Shown one piece after another: positions 1 to 11,995 of a stretch of 64,000 nucleotides of DNA; position 1 is the stretch's first letter; the number at the start of each line of letters is the position of its first letter. The translations under genes and the position numbers were made by a program. Origin of the DNA: Rhexocercosporidium sp. MPI-PUGE-AT-0058. Lineage: Eukaryota > Ascomycota > Leotiomycetes > Helotiales. The stretch lies in NCBI GenBank assembly GCA_020746875.1, contig JAGTJL010000022.1:124001-188000 (forward strand), in the 5' to 3' direction. Under the pieces are notes generated by a model. The model saw only the letters and a program-made list of their open reading frames with translations. It was not told the DNA's origin and made no database searches.

Positions 1-918
1 AGTTGGCGTTGAAGGAGTTCGAAGGTGAAGGGAACAACTTGCCATGGAGTTGTTTGCCCGTCTTTATCGAGGTTTCAATTTAGCTTTTCATAATCCAGCC
101 GCGTGAAGGAAAGGCGACCGCGTCGTGCCAAGCCCTGCGATAAGCTCTTATCTGAGAGGTCACATGATGGTCGTTTCCCCTTAGCGCCGCGCCAGCTGAC
201 TAATGCCATGAGCCTTGGACATCCACACCACACACACATACGGAGTACACATCTGCAGCCTCACCTTTCTTTGGTAATAAGGAAACGTCTATTTTGTTTT
301 GATTACAATATACGAGAAAAGCAACAAGCACAATGCATCAATACCATCCCCTCTCCACAACCAGATACTGTTCCAAGTCGTTGGACTTCATACCACTGCT
401 ACCACCCACCCCCACCACGGCTGCCTGGCTCCTAACCTCCCTGGAATCCTTCAGCACCAACTGGGGCACAAAAGACAGGACACTGCAGCAAACAGATTAC
501 TCGAACCTACAGTCTTCCCTCGACACTTTCAGACTATTTTTAAAACTAGCAGCATATTGCATACAGGCCACCCAGTTGGTGTGTGTCCCCTTTTCAGTAC
601 CTAACATTGACCTCAGTTTAAACCCTGCCCATCCCTTGTTCTTGAAAAGTATCTTTGGATATCCGTGCTGCATATAGGAGAATCTAGTGATCTCACTTCA
701 GTATCCTATTTCCTGCCTACAAATATGCTCTATTCGTAGGACTACTTTTGAGTTACCATGGTCGCAATGTCTGGCGGATGTATGTTATATCACCTAGCAG
801 CTCAATTTTCTATGCATCAGTCCATCAGACCCACGCTCACTAGGCTATCATCTACTATGCCCTCAAGGATTTCTGAGTTACTGGCTTGCAAATCACCGTC
901 TTTTGAACCAGACTTTGG

Positions 919-1558
919 ATGTTTCTCAGCGTACCTATACAACATTCTCGTATGGTTTTACGTGTTGGTCGTCGAAGATATGAAAAGAGCTCGACTCTAG
1001 AAGTTCTCCCAGAGAAACCTTGGATCCAATGTACTGAAGCGAATGCAAAGCGCTCACTTGTCTCATCGTTCCAAAAGGTAAAGAGGGAATCATCGAGTAG
1101 AACTGCAGCGAGCAGACAAAGCTTAGTTTCCAATGTTTGAATACTACGCCGAGAAACCGCCTTGCCCATCGTTATAAAGAGCAGACACTCATTTTCAAAT
1201 GGAGTACCTCCACTCCGGCCAGCTTTCCAGTTCCCAAATCTGAACTGGCTGGTCCTCGAGCTCACGAGATGGGATGGTAAAGCCGAGGACCTGCCTCAAG
1301 CTCTGGCTGACCACCGGAAACTCAGGCCTGTCATTTGTTTCGGAGGCAAGAAAGAAATCGAATAAATATTTTATGACGTTCTTGGGGTTTCACAGGAACA
1401 TGTTTCTCGGTCGTAGGGAGCCGAAAGTCACTCTGCAAAGCTTCAATGGTCCGACACCAGGTATGAGAGAGATAGCCGAAGACCTACAAATGATGACCAG
1501 ACAATTTTCTTTCGGGATAAGAAGAAAGGTATTGGGGATTATAGATGACTTTTGAACC
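919..1558 (+). pseudogene. Degenerate coding frame, unknown protein
   Basis: From an ATG at 919 one frame stays open to 1365 apart from a single TGA at 1138-1140. A second protein-like frame, shifted by one, runs from 1274 to about 1555. The conceptual pieces have coding-like composition, for example FPNLNWLVLELTRWDGK near 1235 and FLGRREPKVTLQSF near 1410. I do not recognise the family. No intron with GT-AG ends and matching phase joins the pieces, so a decayed gene is the best reading. Chance open frames remain possible. Confidence 0.25.
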
Positions 1559-1878
1559 TGTTTTGTCATCGATTCTATGAATAGCATTCCGCGTGAGCGA
1601 TGCGAGTTAAGAGAATATGGTAAAAATAAGGATTTCGGGAATCACAGTCTATTTTGGGACTGAAAACCCAAAGTGAGGTAGTCACAGAATTCGAGATACT
1701 CCCAACCAGTCTACTAAGGCCTGGATATAGTTAAATCTCAAGAAAATTTTCACATTTCAATGACTGAAATTTCAGCAGTTTTTACTCATCTCTTCAACAT
1801 TCAGCACCCCGGAGCAAACTCACAGCGTCTATATAGGTTCAACCACTTCCTTATATGCAACCATGATTTGCCCAAGGT

Positions 1879-2709
1879 ATGCCCTCAACAAATACACATA
1901 CACGTCCCCATTCTGAATCTAACATCCACCACCGTCCCTCCATCCTCAGCCTCCTCACCACCTACCTCAAACCCGCCTCCCCCCAATCCCCACCAAAATC
2001 CTTCCACCTCTTCCGCAACCTGCCCCCTGAACTCCGTCTCCTAATCTGGGCCTTCACCTTCACCTTCCCCCACCCGTCTCTCCTCTCCACCAACTCAGCG
2101 CCATGCATCTCCCTGACCTCCACCACCCCCTAAAATAGGCTGAAGAATACACCTTGACCTACCCACCCACACCGCATATCAACCGCAAAAGCCGCCCCGA
2201 AAGACTCCGGGACTACAAAATATTCTATATCCCCATGAAAATGGTCGTGTGACCGATATTCTTCAATCCCCGCTTGGATAGGGTATGTGTCAAGTTTCCG
2301 TGTGCGGGACATAGACAGCGGACATCTCGCTACAGATATAAACTCTCGCCTTCTTGAAGCGGTTGAAGTTCTGCAAATTGATGTTAAGGAATGGTGCCAG
2401 TGGGATACCGTGATGTCCGGGCTACGAGATATGTTGGCAAGGATGAGAGAGATGCTCAATCGTTCGGATCCCCATCATAACAGCGACGTGGGAAGTAACA
2501 GATTCGACTACGATACCTCGACTAGAGCGTCCTACTCCGGACTAGATCTATTATTCCTCTTGTCGTGCCTCAGGGAATTGGTTGTCCATCTCCCTCAAGA
2601 GGCAGAATTCGAGGGGGTGGAGGATAGAGTCGTTTTGGAGGAGCTGATTGATACGTTCTTGGAGAGGTATCGGGATTGGTTTGTTAGAAGGGAGGTAAGG
2701 TTTCGATGA
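1879..2709 (+). pseudogene. Broken 2EXR-domain gene
   Basis: The first frame (1879-2133) contains FHLFRNLPPELRLLIWAFTF, the hallmark start of the fungal 2EXR domain, in which a hydrophobic-FxxLPxELRxxIW pattern is typical. The next part of the domain is in another frame (about 2139-2282): NRKSRPERLRDYKIFYIP, then an in-frame TGA at about 2250, then FFNPRLDR. The C-terminal part (about 2312-2709) is in the first frame again and has no stop. No GT-AG intron with compatible phase repairs either junction. The gene therefore carries at least two frame changes and one nonsense codon. 2EXR proteins are abundant, fast-evolving fungal proteins of unknown function. Confidence 0.5.
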
Positions 2710-5045
2710 TGTATGGGGACTAGGAGGAGAGGTGTATAGAGCCGCATTTAGCGTGAATTGGTGTTTATAAAAGACAATAATTTAACTTAGAATGTATGTG
2801 CAAGAATGTGAAAGGAAAAGAGATGGCTCTTATTTGCTGCCCATGGACATTTTGTGTTCAAAAGGGTTTCTGATAGAAGACTAGAGACGATCAGTTTCCC
2901 TCCAGCCAAGTTAGCCAGGGGTACGGACTGTTCTATAGACCCACAGTCACGTAGTTGCTTCCAGTTACTGAATACACGGTCGTTCATAACGAGGTATACT
3001 TCTGGGAAAGGAGGTCATTTCGTAAATCGCTGGCGCGGCTGGCCCATCCATACTCTACACCCCTTGTTAATCCGAGTATCCACATCTAGTAAGCGAGGCA
3101 CGGGTAAATAAACCATTTTCTTCCTTAGAAATAGCAGAATTGGAGTATGGGATTTGCAGTATCAATATGAAAGTGCATATTAAATATTCGTGCTTAATGT
3201 ACCTAATCAACGCTAGCATGATCCGTTACCAACTTTCTGAGAGGTGAATCACTAAGCTGAAGGAACAGCATCGGTTTGGGTCTAAGATGAACCTGTGCAG
3301 TGGCTTCCGTAGAGTGATTTGACTCGGAGTCTTATTATATGACTTCCGATTTAACCCTGGGGGGGGGGGGCGCTCTGGTTGAGTCATGCCCAAGGTTAAT
3401 TCGGAAGTACCTAAATTCCGATTTAAGTTTTTTTAATCTTTTATTTTTTTTTAGAGCATGTGGTGGGGGAAATCAGCGAATCTTGATGGTGAACTCTGAC
3501 TAGCTATATCTACCTAACAGCCGCTGAAAAAAGTGTTCAAGGATATGGACGTTGTTAAGCTTCTTCTGGAGGTCTAGGCTGAATCTGAAGTTAGGAAATT
3601 CAATAGTGGTAAGTCAAGAGGAACTGCCATTGTTTCGCGCTTGAGGTTCTGCATCCACAAGCTGAAATGCCCGGTTTTCTCGCATCGCTTCAAATACGTT
3701 GGAAGCGACGCTGTCAAAACGAAATAGTTGATAAGGAATAAAATCCACGAGTCAAAAGCGCGAGAAGCTCTTGGTCTCTTTTTTGAATGTTGGAGATGGT
3801 GATTTTGTCAGCACGAGGTGGGGTAAACAAAGTACAGGCTTAATTACTGTAAGCGAATTCAGGAGGTCGGGTAGGAACGCTCCGGCCCCATCTCTTTTAA
3901 TGAAATTTAGATAAGTGTAGTTTACGGAACCAGTTCTCAGGTATGCTTTGCAAGGTAGAAAATTTATATTTGCATAAGGCTCCAGCTCTTGTGACTTTCG
4001 CTGCTAAAGGAACGAAGCCCGACAACGAGTCGTGGAAATCAAGGTATCCATCTCACAAAACGTCTTTCTTCACTTAGCATCCGACTTGATCTACCACCCA
4101 CTTTTAGCACCGCTTTAAAATTCACTCACTGAAGTTACCGATGAAATCCCCCTCCTTCTCTCACCATTATCAGCCCAGACTGGCCTAGGCCAGGTTACAA
4201 AGTAAGAAGACCTTCCTAGGGAACGATTCGATATATTTCAACAGATGATGAATCGAGAAGTGAGGGAGGGAGGAAGGGAGTGATTTAGATCAAAGACAAT
4301 GATTGAGACAACCTTAAATTTCCAAGTAAGCTACCTCACTCACTGAATAAGCAACTTTATCCTTTCCCCGGTGAACGTAATCCAATTGAAACGTCACTTG
4401 ACTTTCGCTGAAGCACTTACCTACCTACCCAAGGATCAATTTGTCACGCTCCACTGACACTTCCCCCAAAATGATCGAGTCTTAATGGAAGGATATTTCA
4501 TTCATTCATTCTCCCCCCTAAGTCACTCTATTCTCCCCACTCCCAATCAATTTCCAATCCTCAGAAAGGTTCCACTTATCCAGCAGAAGCCAGAGTATCT
4601 ATATCTAGATAACCGTCTTCTCCCATGCTCTCACCCACTGCATCTACTTTCCACTTCCTCTCAGTACTATCAGGAAATGCACAACCAGCAAGAGGGCGGG
4701 TGGAAAGAAGTCCACCAACATTTTTATCTATCCATTCCATTCCATGCACCACATCTCCAATCCATGCAATAAACCCTAGCCAGGATCCATGGTAGAATGA
4801 AAATCCACCTCGACAAAAGAAAGTACCACAACGAAACGACTTAAAAGTCAGAAATAACAAATCAATAAAAACAAAAGGGCAAAAGGGTAGTCCCAGGTCC
4901 GGCCTAGACTCCATAAACTCCATGAACAATGCTATAGCGAATGAGGTAATATCAACACCAGCACTTGGTGTGTTTGTTTGGACTGTGGATGGCCATCCAC
5001 TCCAGTCTATTGTTGTGTCGAGGCCGTGATATTCATCAACGATGG
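2710..5045. other. Intergenic, no gene seen
   Basis: No convincing coding region apart from short chance frames. It contains the hairpin at 3342-3408. The right part (about 4600-5045) is probably 3' flank of the minus-strand gene that follows. One long minus-strand frame there (4576-5049) lacks an ATG near its start and becomes T-rich, so I did not call it. Confidence 0.5.
3342..3408. repeat. Imperfect inverted repeat with G-rich loop
   Basis: The left arm (3342-3360) and the reverse complement of the right arm (3390-3408) match at 17 of 19 positions, beginning acttccga. The loop contains a run of 12 G (3359-3370). A partial third copy of the arm (ttccgattta) lies at 3416-3425. It may be a small hairpin or a remnant of a miniature inverted-repeat element. 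No target-site duplication was identified. Confidence 0.5.
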
Positions 5046-6994
5046 TCAAGTACGCGTCGTTTTAGATGGCATATGATAAGCGAAGAAGTAGCTCGGCCAG
5101 CCAGCAAAGGGAGACCAGGCGAGCTGGTCCGCAAACTCGGCGTTCCTTTGCCATGCCCATAACCCTAGTATGGTAGACTCATACTCTTCTCTCGGCTGGG
5201 CTTGGTTGACCACCCGTACAAGGCTTGTTCGGCATCACCTCCAGCTGTCTCTCATTCTCCTTTCTGACCGCCGCACTACCTGCAACAATATACCCATCAG
5301 CCTCCTCCAACTCGAACGGAGTGATAGGTCCCGGGCTACCCAAAGGCTGCAAGCGTGGACTGTTCGGCTCCTTGAATATTCTACCATCCTTCATAGTCGG
5401 AGCGGCAGCTCGAGCCTGAGCGATCATGTTCCGCTGGTATTCTTGTAACTTGCGCTTTATATCCGATGACTTTCTCTCATGTCCAGGACGTTCCTTCGAT
5501 CCCCGCTTGCTGGATGAAGCTGGAATGGACAGATTGGTGGGAGGGAGTGGCGCTCGTGGCGTTGCAGTGGGTGTGGATACTTCCGTTGAGGCTGGTGATT
5601 TATAATTCGAGGGATGGTATTTACCCATGGGAATTCGGAGGGTCTCTGGGATCGTGGGGGAGAGTTGACCAAAGGCGGAGGGGCTGAGCATGTGGTTGGT
5701 AGGCATCTTTGGGGTTGTCTCTGATGCAGGACTGAAGGTTGGTGACATATTCGTTGGCGATTCGTGCTGCTGGGATCGTCCGAGGTGATTTGAAAATGGG
5801 TGTGATCGATAGGATTTTGTAATTTCTTCGTGGTTTGGGAAGTATCCGCTGCAAAGAGGAAGTCAGAACAGATTTCCACGATGCATCATGAAGCGTTGAC
5901 AAGACTGCAGCCCCATCTCATCATTCCATATCTTGCCGGATATCAAGGTTGCATATTCAAACAGACCAGGTGCCACAACGAGTCAATGACTGTGTGCGTG
6001 ACCATGGTGACATCTGCAATGCAGCGCTGACCTCGGTCCCCTGACAACACAGCAAACGCGAGTCAAGTGAACCTCCGTCTCCATTCCCCCAGGAAACATG
6101 CTGTTGGGACTGACTGATAGAGGGGCAGAATAAGCAGACGAACAAACATACCCAGGCAGATCTCCTCTTGCAGATAGTGGCGTGTATGCGGCGGTTCCTC
6201 GTGATGGCAACTCGATAGCAATAGGTTGACTTCTCTTTCTTCCGGGGGTGTCGAGGAGTGGAGGTTGTGAAGCGGAGGAAGAGCCGCCGACTATTTGAAT
6301 GAATTAGAAATTAGCACGGCACTCCATCCCATCCTTCCTTTCCATTCTTTCCCTTCTGTCCCCTTCCCTTTCCTCTCTCGTGGCTGTCCCCGATGCGTGG
6401 GACCAATGCTGGGAACAAGGGACTAGGGGCTAGGGCTCGTAGGGGACTGGGGCGCTGCGTAGGTGGCAGTTTGGTGGCGGGGTAGCGCTACGCCATTCCC
6501 GTCCACAGTGCATTAGAGCGCTGTGGAAGCCCACCAGAGCGCTCCAGAAGCTCCACTTGAAGCCAAAGTTAGCTGGGATGGCCTGCCCGGGGACGTTGCT
6601 CCTGTGCGATGAGCGAATGATGCAGTTTGAGAAACCCCATACGGACTCCATGCTCGTAAATTACGAAGTAATCGAACAAAAGTACGAAGTACTCTGTCGA
6701 GGAGAGATGAGACATATGACAGTCTGCGAGGAACATACCTGGTGTAGTTGAACGTGACGGTGGTCCCATAGAGCCACTCTCCATCTTGGACTTGGCCTTG
6801 CCCTTCTCCTTGCCGTCTGCTCCTCCCGTGCTCAAGCCCCCCCTGAGGTTCGGCACCATCGAATCCTCGCTCTTTGTGCTCACCGTGCTGGAATTACTGC
6901 TGGACCGCGTGAAGCTGGGGCGAGGGCTTCGGTTGGGCGCCTGCTGTGCGGCCGATGCCAGATACGACGCTGGCTTGAACGATCGGCTGGCCAT
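5046..6994 (-). CDS. Ser/Pro-rich disordered protein, unknown function
   Basis: Exons on the minus strand are 6994-6739, 6290-6152 and 5848 downward, with GTATGT donors and matching phases (1, 2). Introns are long for this window (448 and 303 nt). The protein starts MASRSFKPASYLASAAQQ and is low-complexity, rich in Ser, Pro and Thr. It has a basic stretch (KRGSKERPGHERKSSDIKRK), a short charged helix, and an acidic motif ending ELEEADGYIVAG. Two ends are possible. Simple read-through stops at 5179 (354 aa). A 43-nt intron at 5238-5196 instead leads to an exon 5195-5046 with an aromatic tail (LGLWAWQRNAEF...), giving 384 aa. I favour the second because that tail is strongly coding-like and in phase. 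The protein is probably a filamentous-fungus-specific hypothetical; I recognise no enzymatic domain. Confidence 0.7.
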
Positions 6995-9761
6995 GTTGTA
7001 CGCTGCTGTCTGTTGTTTGACTCGAGCCTTGCCAGAAGGACGATGGTGTGTGTATGCGTGTGCGTGGAGTGAGGAGGATGGACGGCAGGATAAGTTTTGA
7101 GGAACCGCGTGATGCCGTGATCCAAGTCGCAGGCTGCGTGCTTTGAGCGATTTCAATCGATGATCCGTATGTTCGCTAGGGGCGCTATTGTTGTACGGAG
7201 GGAGGTGGTTGGTTGATGGCCCGGAAGGATGTGCCGACAACGTTGTGGGTTGTGGTAGGCTCGAATTGCTTGTCGATCCGCCGTTGGTACGTACGAAGTA
7301 CCAGACTTGACTTTTGCTCGATCTTCCTGAGGACAACTTCCGAGATGGAGAGGAGAATCGGTTGGTGTATGGTGATTTGTGGTTGTGAGTTGATGAATCG
7401 TGAAGTCGTAGCTGTCCGTCCCCTTTGTCTGGGTTGTGGTCTTTGCTTTCGGTGGTGGATGGTAATTTCGCCTGGATAGCGAATGTCGTCCAGACAAAAT
7501 GACGTCGAATGTGCCCGCCGCCTTCCTAGTAGAAGCGAAGCGAGTAATGAACTCGCTCTGGAATATTGTTCCCTTCCCTTCCCTTCAATTCCAAAATGTC
7601 CTCTGAGAAAGAGTTTCGTTTGCGGGTTTCGTTTCGGAGTCTCGATGTAAAAGAAGTGATGCTGCTGATGCCTTATGGAACAACTTTCAGAATCGTCACT
7701 ACTCCTCTCATACTACTTACTCCCCGTCGTTCCTTCGTTCCTTCCTTCCGTTCCTCCCCTTTCTTATTTAGACGCGTCCTTGAGGTGAGGTGGGTGAGGT
7801 AATAAAGCTCGGTATGGTGATATTCAAGATCTCTCATTTGTAAACAATCGAAAATGGTCTCTTCTTCTCTGGTTTTGTGATCGTTCAACTCTATCCCTCC
7901 CGTTCGTCATCACATGTATCTATATGATTAAAACTCAATAACAACCACAGACCTGCATCCACATCTACCACACTCTCTCTGCCCAAAGCCACGTTCCCAT
8001 GGCTGTGCATATCCATACCGTACCGAGCCTATCTCGCATCGTACCACATCAAGCGCCAGAAGCAACCGTTGCAGATGAGACAAGCCAAACTGTCGATTGT
8101 TACCATATCTGTAGATCGCCTTGGACCACACTTTCTTCTTCACATGGTGCTTCCTGCAGTGTGTCCACGTCGAAAACCGCCTCTATCATCTCTCACCCCT
8201 CGAAGTGCAATGCGCTGTGAGGTGTTTCTCTACTTGATCATCCATACCTAAGCATCAACCCAAACGCCATCCTCCTGTTCAGGAAATGTACAACGTAGAG
8301 TGGAGTTTCGCACTGTATGGGAGTGGAAATGCTGGAAATGCATTTTTCAAATACTAAACTTTGTGGTGGCATGCATTTGACAACAAGAGCAAGCTTGACG
8401 GGAAACGAGGAAGTCAAAATGATCCTCCAGCAGATCTCCCACAACAGGGACCATCCCGAGCATCCCTCACACCCCCTCCCATCCCTCGTGTGGACCCCTC
8501 CTCCACTCCGCTCGTTTCAACTCTCAAGAAACAACGCCTTGCATTCCTTGCCCACAATTCATCTTCCCAGCAAATCAAGAGTCGAGATATCATAGCATAG
8601 CCGAGCCTCGAAGGGATGGCTGAAGCGTTGATCGGTTAGTTTGGAGAGGGATTGTCATGATTGGGTTGCGGTGTGTTGTGATAGGTGCTCAGCCTTGTAG
8701 TCGGTAGATTCGGATGGATAGATGGCAGTTGAGTTGGGACTCTTGGGGTCTGGGTATTCGGAGAAGTACTTCGTATTCTAGCCTGGGGCAATATGTTTTG
8801 ATGGAGATCTTTGGAATTGGTTCGCAATTGGATTGCGAAACTCTTGGGTCTGGGTATTCGGAGAAGTACTTCGTATTCTAGCCTGGGGCAATATGTTTTG
8901 ATGGAGATCTTTGGAATTGGTTCGCAATTGGATTGCGAAACTCTTGGGTCTAGGTATTCGGAGTGGTACTCCGTATCCTATTATGGAGACCTATTAGTGA
9001 CTATGTTTGATGGAGATCTTTGGGCTTGACTGGTAGTAACAATCTGGGTAGATATTTGGAATCATGATTGGTTAGAACAAGATAAATGTAAGACGAAGAA
9101 CTGTCCTACAGAAGAAGTCGAAGCTGGGTTGGACAGTGGATACCTACGGTAGCAAAGCCCGTATATCGTGTATTGGAGACTCATCGACCCAATTGAGACG
9201 GTAAAGGAAGTCCAGAAAGGAAGAACCTGGAATAGAAAAGTCAATCCGAACATCCATACACCGCCTCAACCCTCGAAGAACCCATGGCTTGGCTTTGATG
9301 ACGAAATACTTCGAGGTCAGGTAGTAGCTTACTCGTCAAAGAACTCCTGAATTGTACTGTGATGCGTATTTTATTGGAAAAGTAGAAGTTTAAGTAAGCT
9401 ACAGGTAATACTAATAGCGTAGGAAGCAAGGAATCAATATTGGTATCATCGCGCATAGCAAAGGACTTGCAAGATGGTATCGTGCGAACGAGGATTTATC
9501 CTTGATAGGACCAAGACCTTTCAAAAAAAGATGTAGAGCTCTCCCTCTCTCTCCGGCCAGGTATATCCTCATGTCATTTCCTTCCAACGAAAAAGTACCC
9601 GTCATCTCATCTCACCTCATGCCCCCAAAAACCGCTTCATCTCGTGTAATGTCATCGTGGGTATCAATATTGCAATGCTCGCTCGTCTCTCCGTCTGCCA
9701 TTACCACCATCCCTCCGCTCCCCTTTCCCCCTCTTTCCTCCCCTCCACACCACCTCACCAT
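6995..9761. other. Intergenic, no gene seen apart from tandem repeat
   Basis: The part next to 6994 is 5' leader and promoter of the minus-strand gene. It is open in frame upstream to 7336 but has no ATG there. CT-rich patches (about 7566-7590, 7725-7770) look like fungal promoter sequence. No other coding region is supported. The 100-bp repeat at 8740-9025 is listed separately. Confidence 0.5.
8740..9025. repeat. 100-bp tandem repeat, three copies
   Basis: The motif tgggtattcg occurs at 8751 and 8851, and a variant at 8951, giving an exact 100-bp period. Copies 1 and 2 (8740-8840, 8841-8940) are nearly identical; copy 1 has one extra G. Copy 3 (8941 to about 9025) is diverged. Copies 1 and 2 carry a perfect hairpin, TTCGCAAT-TGG-ATTGCGAA, plus the palindrome GAAGTACTTC. 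It is a local duplication in non-coding DNA. Confidence 0.9.
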
Positions 9762-10368
9762 CTACACCTTCGCCCTCCCCGTCCACTGACTTCTCCCACC
9801 TCGATGCTTAACCCAATAAAATGCCATACCAACCGCACTAATCAGCCACAGAAGCGCATTGACAAGATCGATCCAAACCGCATTCTTCATCCTCTTGATA
9901 TCCGCACTCCCCTCCGCATCCTCCTTGATATACATGTTTCCAAAGAGACCGAACAGCGCGATCCAGAGGATGAAGAGGATCGTATCCCAGACGAAGGCAA
10001 AGGGGATGCGCGATGTGAAAGGGATGAGGTAGAGGAGTGCTGTAAAGGCTGAGAGGGAGGCGGTCACTTCGGCGTAGACCTGTAGGAAAGATTTGTTAGT
10101 TTTTGGATCTTCAGTTTATTATTTCCCCCTACAGCGCAGGATTCGCGTTCGCAATCGCTATCGCGAGTTTTTTTTTTTTTTTTTTGGAAGACTAGAGGAG
10201 GAGGGAACATACCCATTTCCCATCACTGTACTTCCCAGCTTTATTCGCGCGGTTCAAATCCACGGCATACAGACCGCACACAGCGATTGCGAGGACCATC
10301 TGTATGAAGCGGAAGACGGAGTGCGCGATGTATGACATTGTCATTTCGCAGCCACGGATGAGACCCAT
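9762..10368 (-). CDS. MARVEL-type tetraspan membrane protein
   Basis: Two exons: 10368-10213 and 10079-9762, split in phase 0 after codon 52 (GTATGT donor, TACAG acceptor). The product is 157 aa with four hydrophobic segments: about residues 13-33, 52-72, 76-96 and 118-138. Short charged loops and a basic tail (KHRGGRSQWTGRAKV) fit fungal MARVEL-like proteins, which sit in membranes and are linked to eisosome or membrane-domain organisation. The ATG follows a long open leader; MGLIRGCEM begins just before the first membrane segment. The other tetraspan gene here (19097-19728) has its intron at almost the same place, after codon 53. Confidence 0.85.
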
Positions 10369-11415
10369 TTTGATTTCTTGTTGTGGTCTGATTCTTGAAG
10401 CTCGTGATGTTGCGATGTTCGTGTTGTTGTTTGTGGTAGGTTGGAGGAATGCGCGCGGAGCTTTAGTGAAGTAGAATGCCTTGCTTCTCGAATTGTGAAG
10501 TTGAATGGTATTGTATCTTATTGTCGTGTACTTTGTAGGATTGACTGTTCCGTCGCGTTGCGTTGATAAAGAATGATGAATGTTCGTGACGTATGAGTGG
10601 TATCGTGTCGTCGTTGCTGCCCTGGAAAAAGATAAAGCCACAATCAAACTCCTCTCAAACTCCACCTTCCTCAGCACCCAACCAGGTCTATATACCCAAG
10701 AACCTCTCCTATGAAACCACACCACACCTTCCCTTCCCTTCCAAGTATGTGACGATGACGATCATCCCATCCCCATCTTCAGCCATCAGCCCACGCCCAA
10801 CCAAACCCCTCCCAGAGCAAGCCATCCGAAGTCGCAGCATCTAAATCTTGGCAGACAGAACACGGACAGGAAATCAAGAAAAAGCCAACCAAGCCCCAGC
10901 CTATGACGGCATCGTGGAGATTGGGGATGTGACATTGTGACACCGTGACACCCCTGAGCTGCATCGTGGCGCTTTACCCCTGGAATTGCGGATGAGCAGA
11001 CGAGATAGCTTGTGGGACGTAATTGGATGATGTGATCGGAGAAATGATGGACCGAAGCTCGAGATGTTGGATTGGGGATGGGAGGATGGGCTATTGAAAC
11101 CTTAACTTCTTCCTCTTTTCTGTGCCCTGTACCGTTGTATCTTTTTCACTTCATCGGGCACTTCGTCGTGAAAGGTTAGTGCTTTTCCTCACAGAGTGCT
11201 TGACTCGCTTGAAATGACCTCAGCATCGACAATTAAACGAAGGGGATTGTTGATATTCGACCCTCTTACCGAGCGGTGAAGAGTGTCAGGGATCACGGAG
11301 GCAGTTTTTATGAACCATATACTCAAAAGATCTCCTGCACCATTCTTCCACTACAAGTGCCTTTGTACAAGTTCTCTAAAGTGTATGATTCTATCTTTGT
11401 TAGCTTTTTATCTCC
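10369..11415. other. Intergenic, no gene seen
   Basis: The left part is the 5' leader of the MARVEL gene, which is open upstream of its ATG but low-complexity in character. Nothing else is supported. Confidence 0.5.
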
Positions 11416-11995
11416 CTAACTCACGCTCTGTGTTCTTTGTATCGTTTGGTTTCGTGATATCTCAATAAAGGGGTGCTGCAGAGGCAGATTGAGCTGCCTA
11501 CATGCCATAGCGTGCGAGGTTTCATCTGGCCATGCGGTTGAGTTACCATAGTAAGAAGAGGCATTTGATGTGGCGTTCATGGGATCAGCGACTTCGTCTT
11601 CACGGCGCGGTGCTGCATCGGTTTCCGGGCTGAGAAGCACTTCACGGAGCAAGTACAATTCAAACAGGGCATGGCACCACCAACAAGTGCGGAAGAATTT
11701 ACTCTTGAAAATGAGACTCGCTGGTATGAATAGAACGTTCAGCTCCCAGAACTCCTCCTTCAGTAATGCTCTCAGTTACCAGGGCTCCCGGGGAATGTTC
11801 CTTGAGTCAATCCATGGGCCTCGCAAAGCAGATATGCATGTTTAAGATCAACGTTATTGCCTGCCAATGTTCTGTCCAGCCCCTGTTGAACGCTCGTGTA
11901 AACAGCTTTGTTATTGATCAGGTTAGCTACCGAAACCACCGACAAGGAGGGATTAGGAGCAAAGCTCAAGACAACTTACAGCTGACTTGTTCCAT
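11416..11995 (-). CDS. Hypothetical small protein, three-exon model
   Basis: I propose exons 11995-11980 (16 nt, MEQVS plus one base), 11926-11780 and 11720-11416. The introns are 53 and 59 nt, with GTAAGT and GTAACT donors and TAG/CAG acceptors. Phases match at both junctions and the total is 155 aa. The middle exon reads NLINNKAVYTSVQQGLDRTL and so on. The last contains an aromatic stretch (FFRTCWWCHALFELYLLREV), then a Ser/Asn-rich tail with NAT/NAS/NST sequons. I recognise no family. The 16-nt first exon is the weakest part. The end could differ if a further intron (GTAACT near 11545) is used. Confidence 0.4.

Noticed and set aside
333..677. 114-codon plus-strand frame starting with ATG (MHQYHPLSTTRYCSKSLDF...)
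   Set aside because: Some coding character, but no recognisable domain, a Pro/Thr-rich translation typical of C-rich DNA, and two overlapping frames of similar length.
855..1265. 136-codon minus-strand frame
   Set aside because: Opposite to a better plus-strand frame and lacks recognisable features.
4576..5049. 157-codon minus-strand frame downstream of the Ser/Pro-rich gene
   Set aside because: No ATG at its start; it follows the preferred stop directly and its second half is T-rich, as in a 3' UTR. A further spliced exon could not be excluded.
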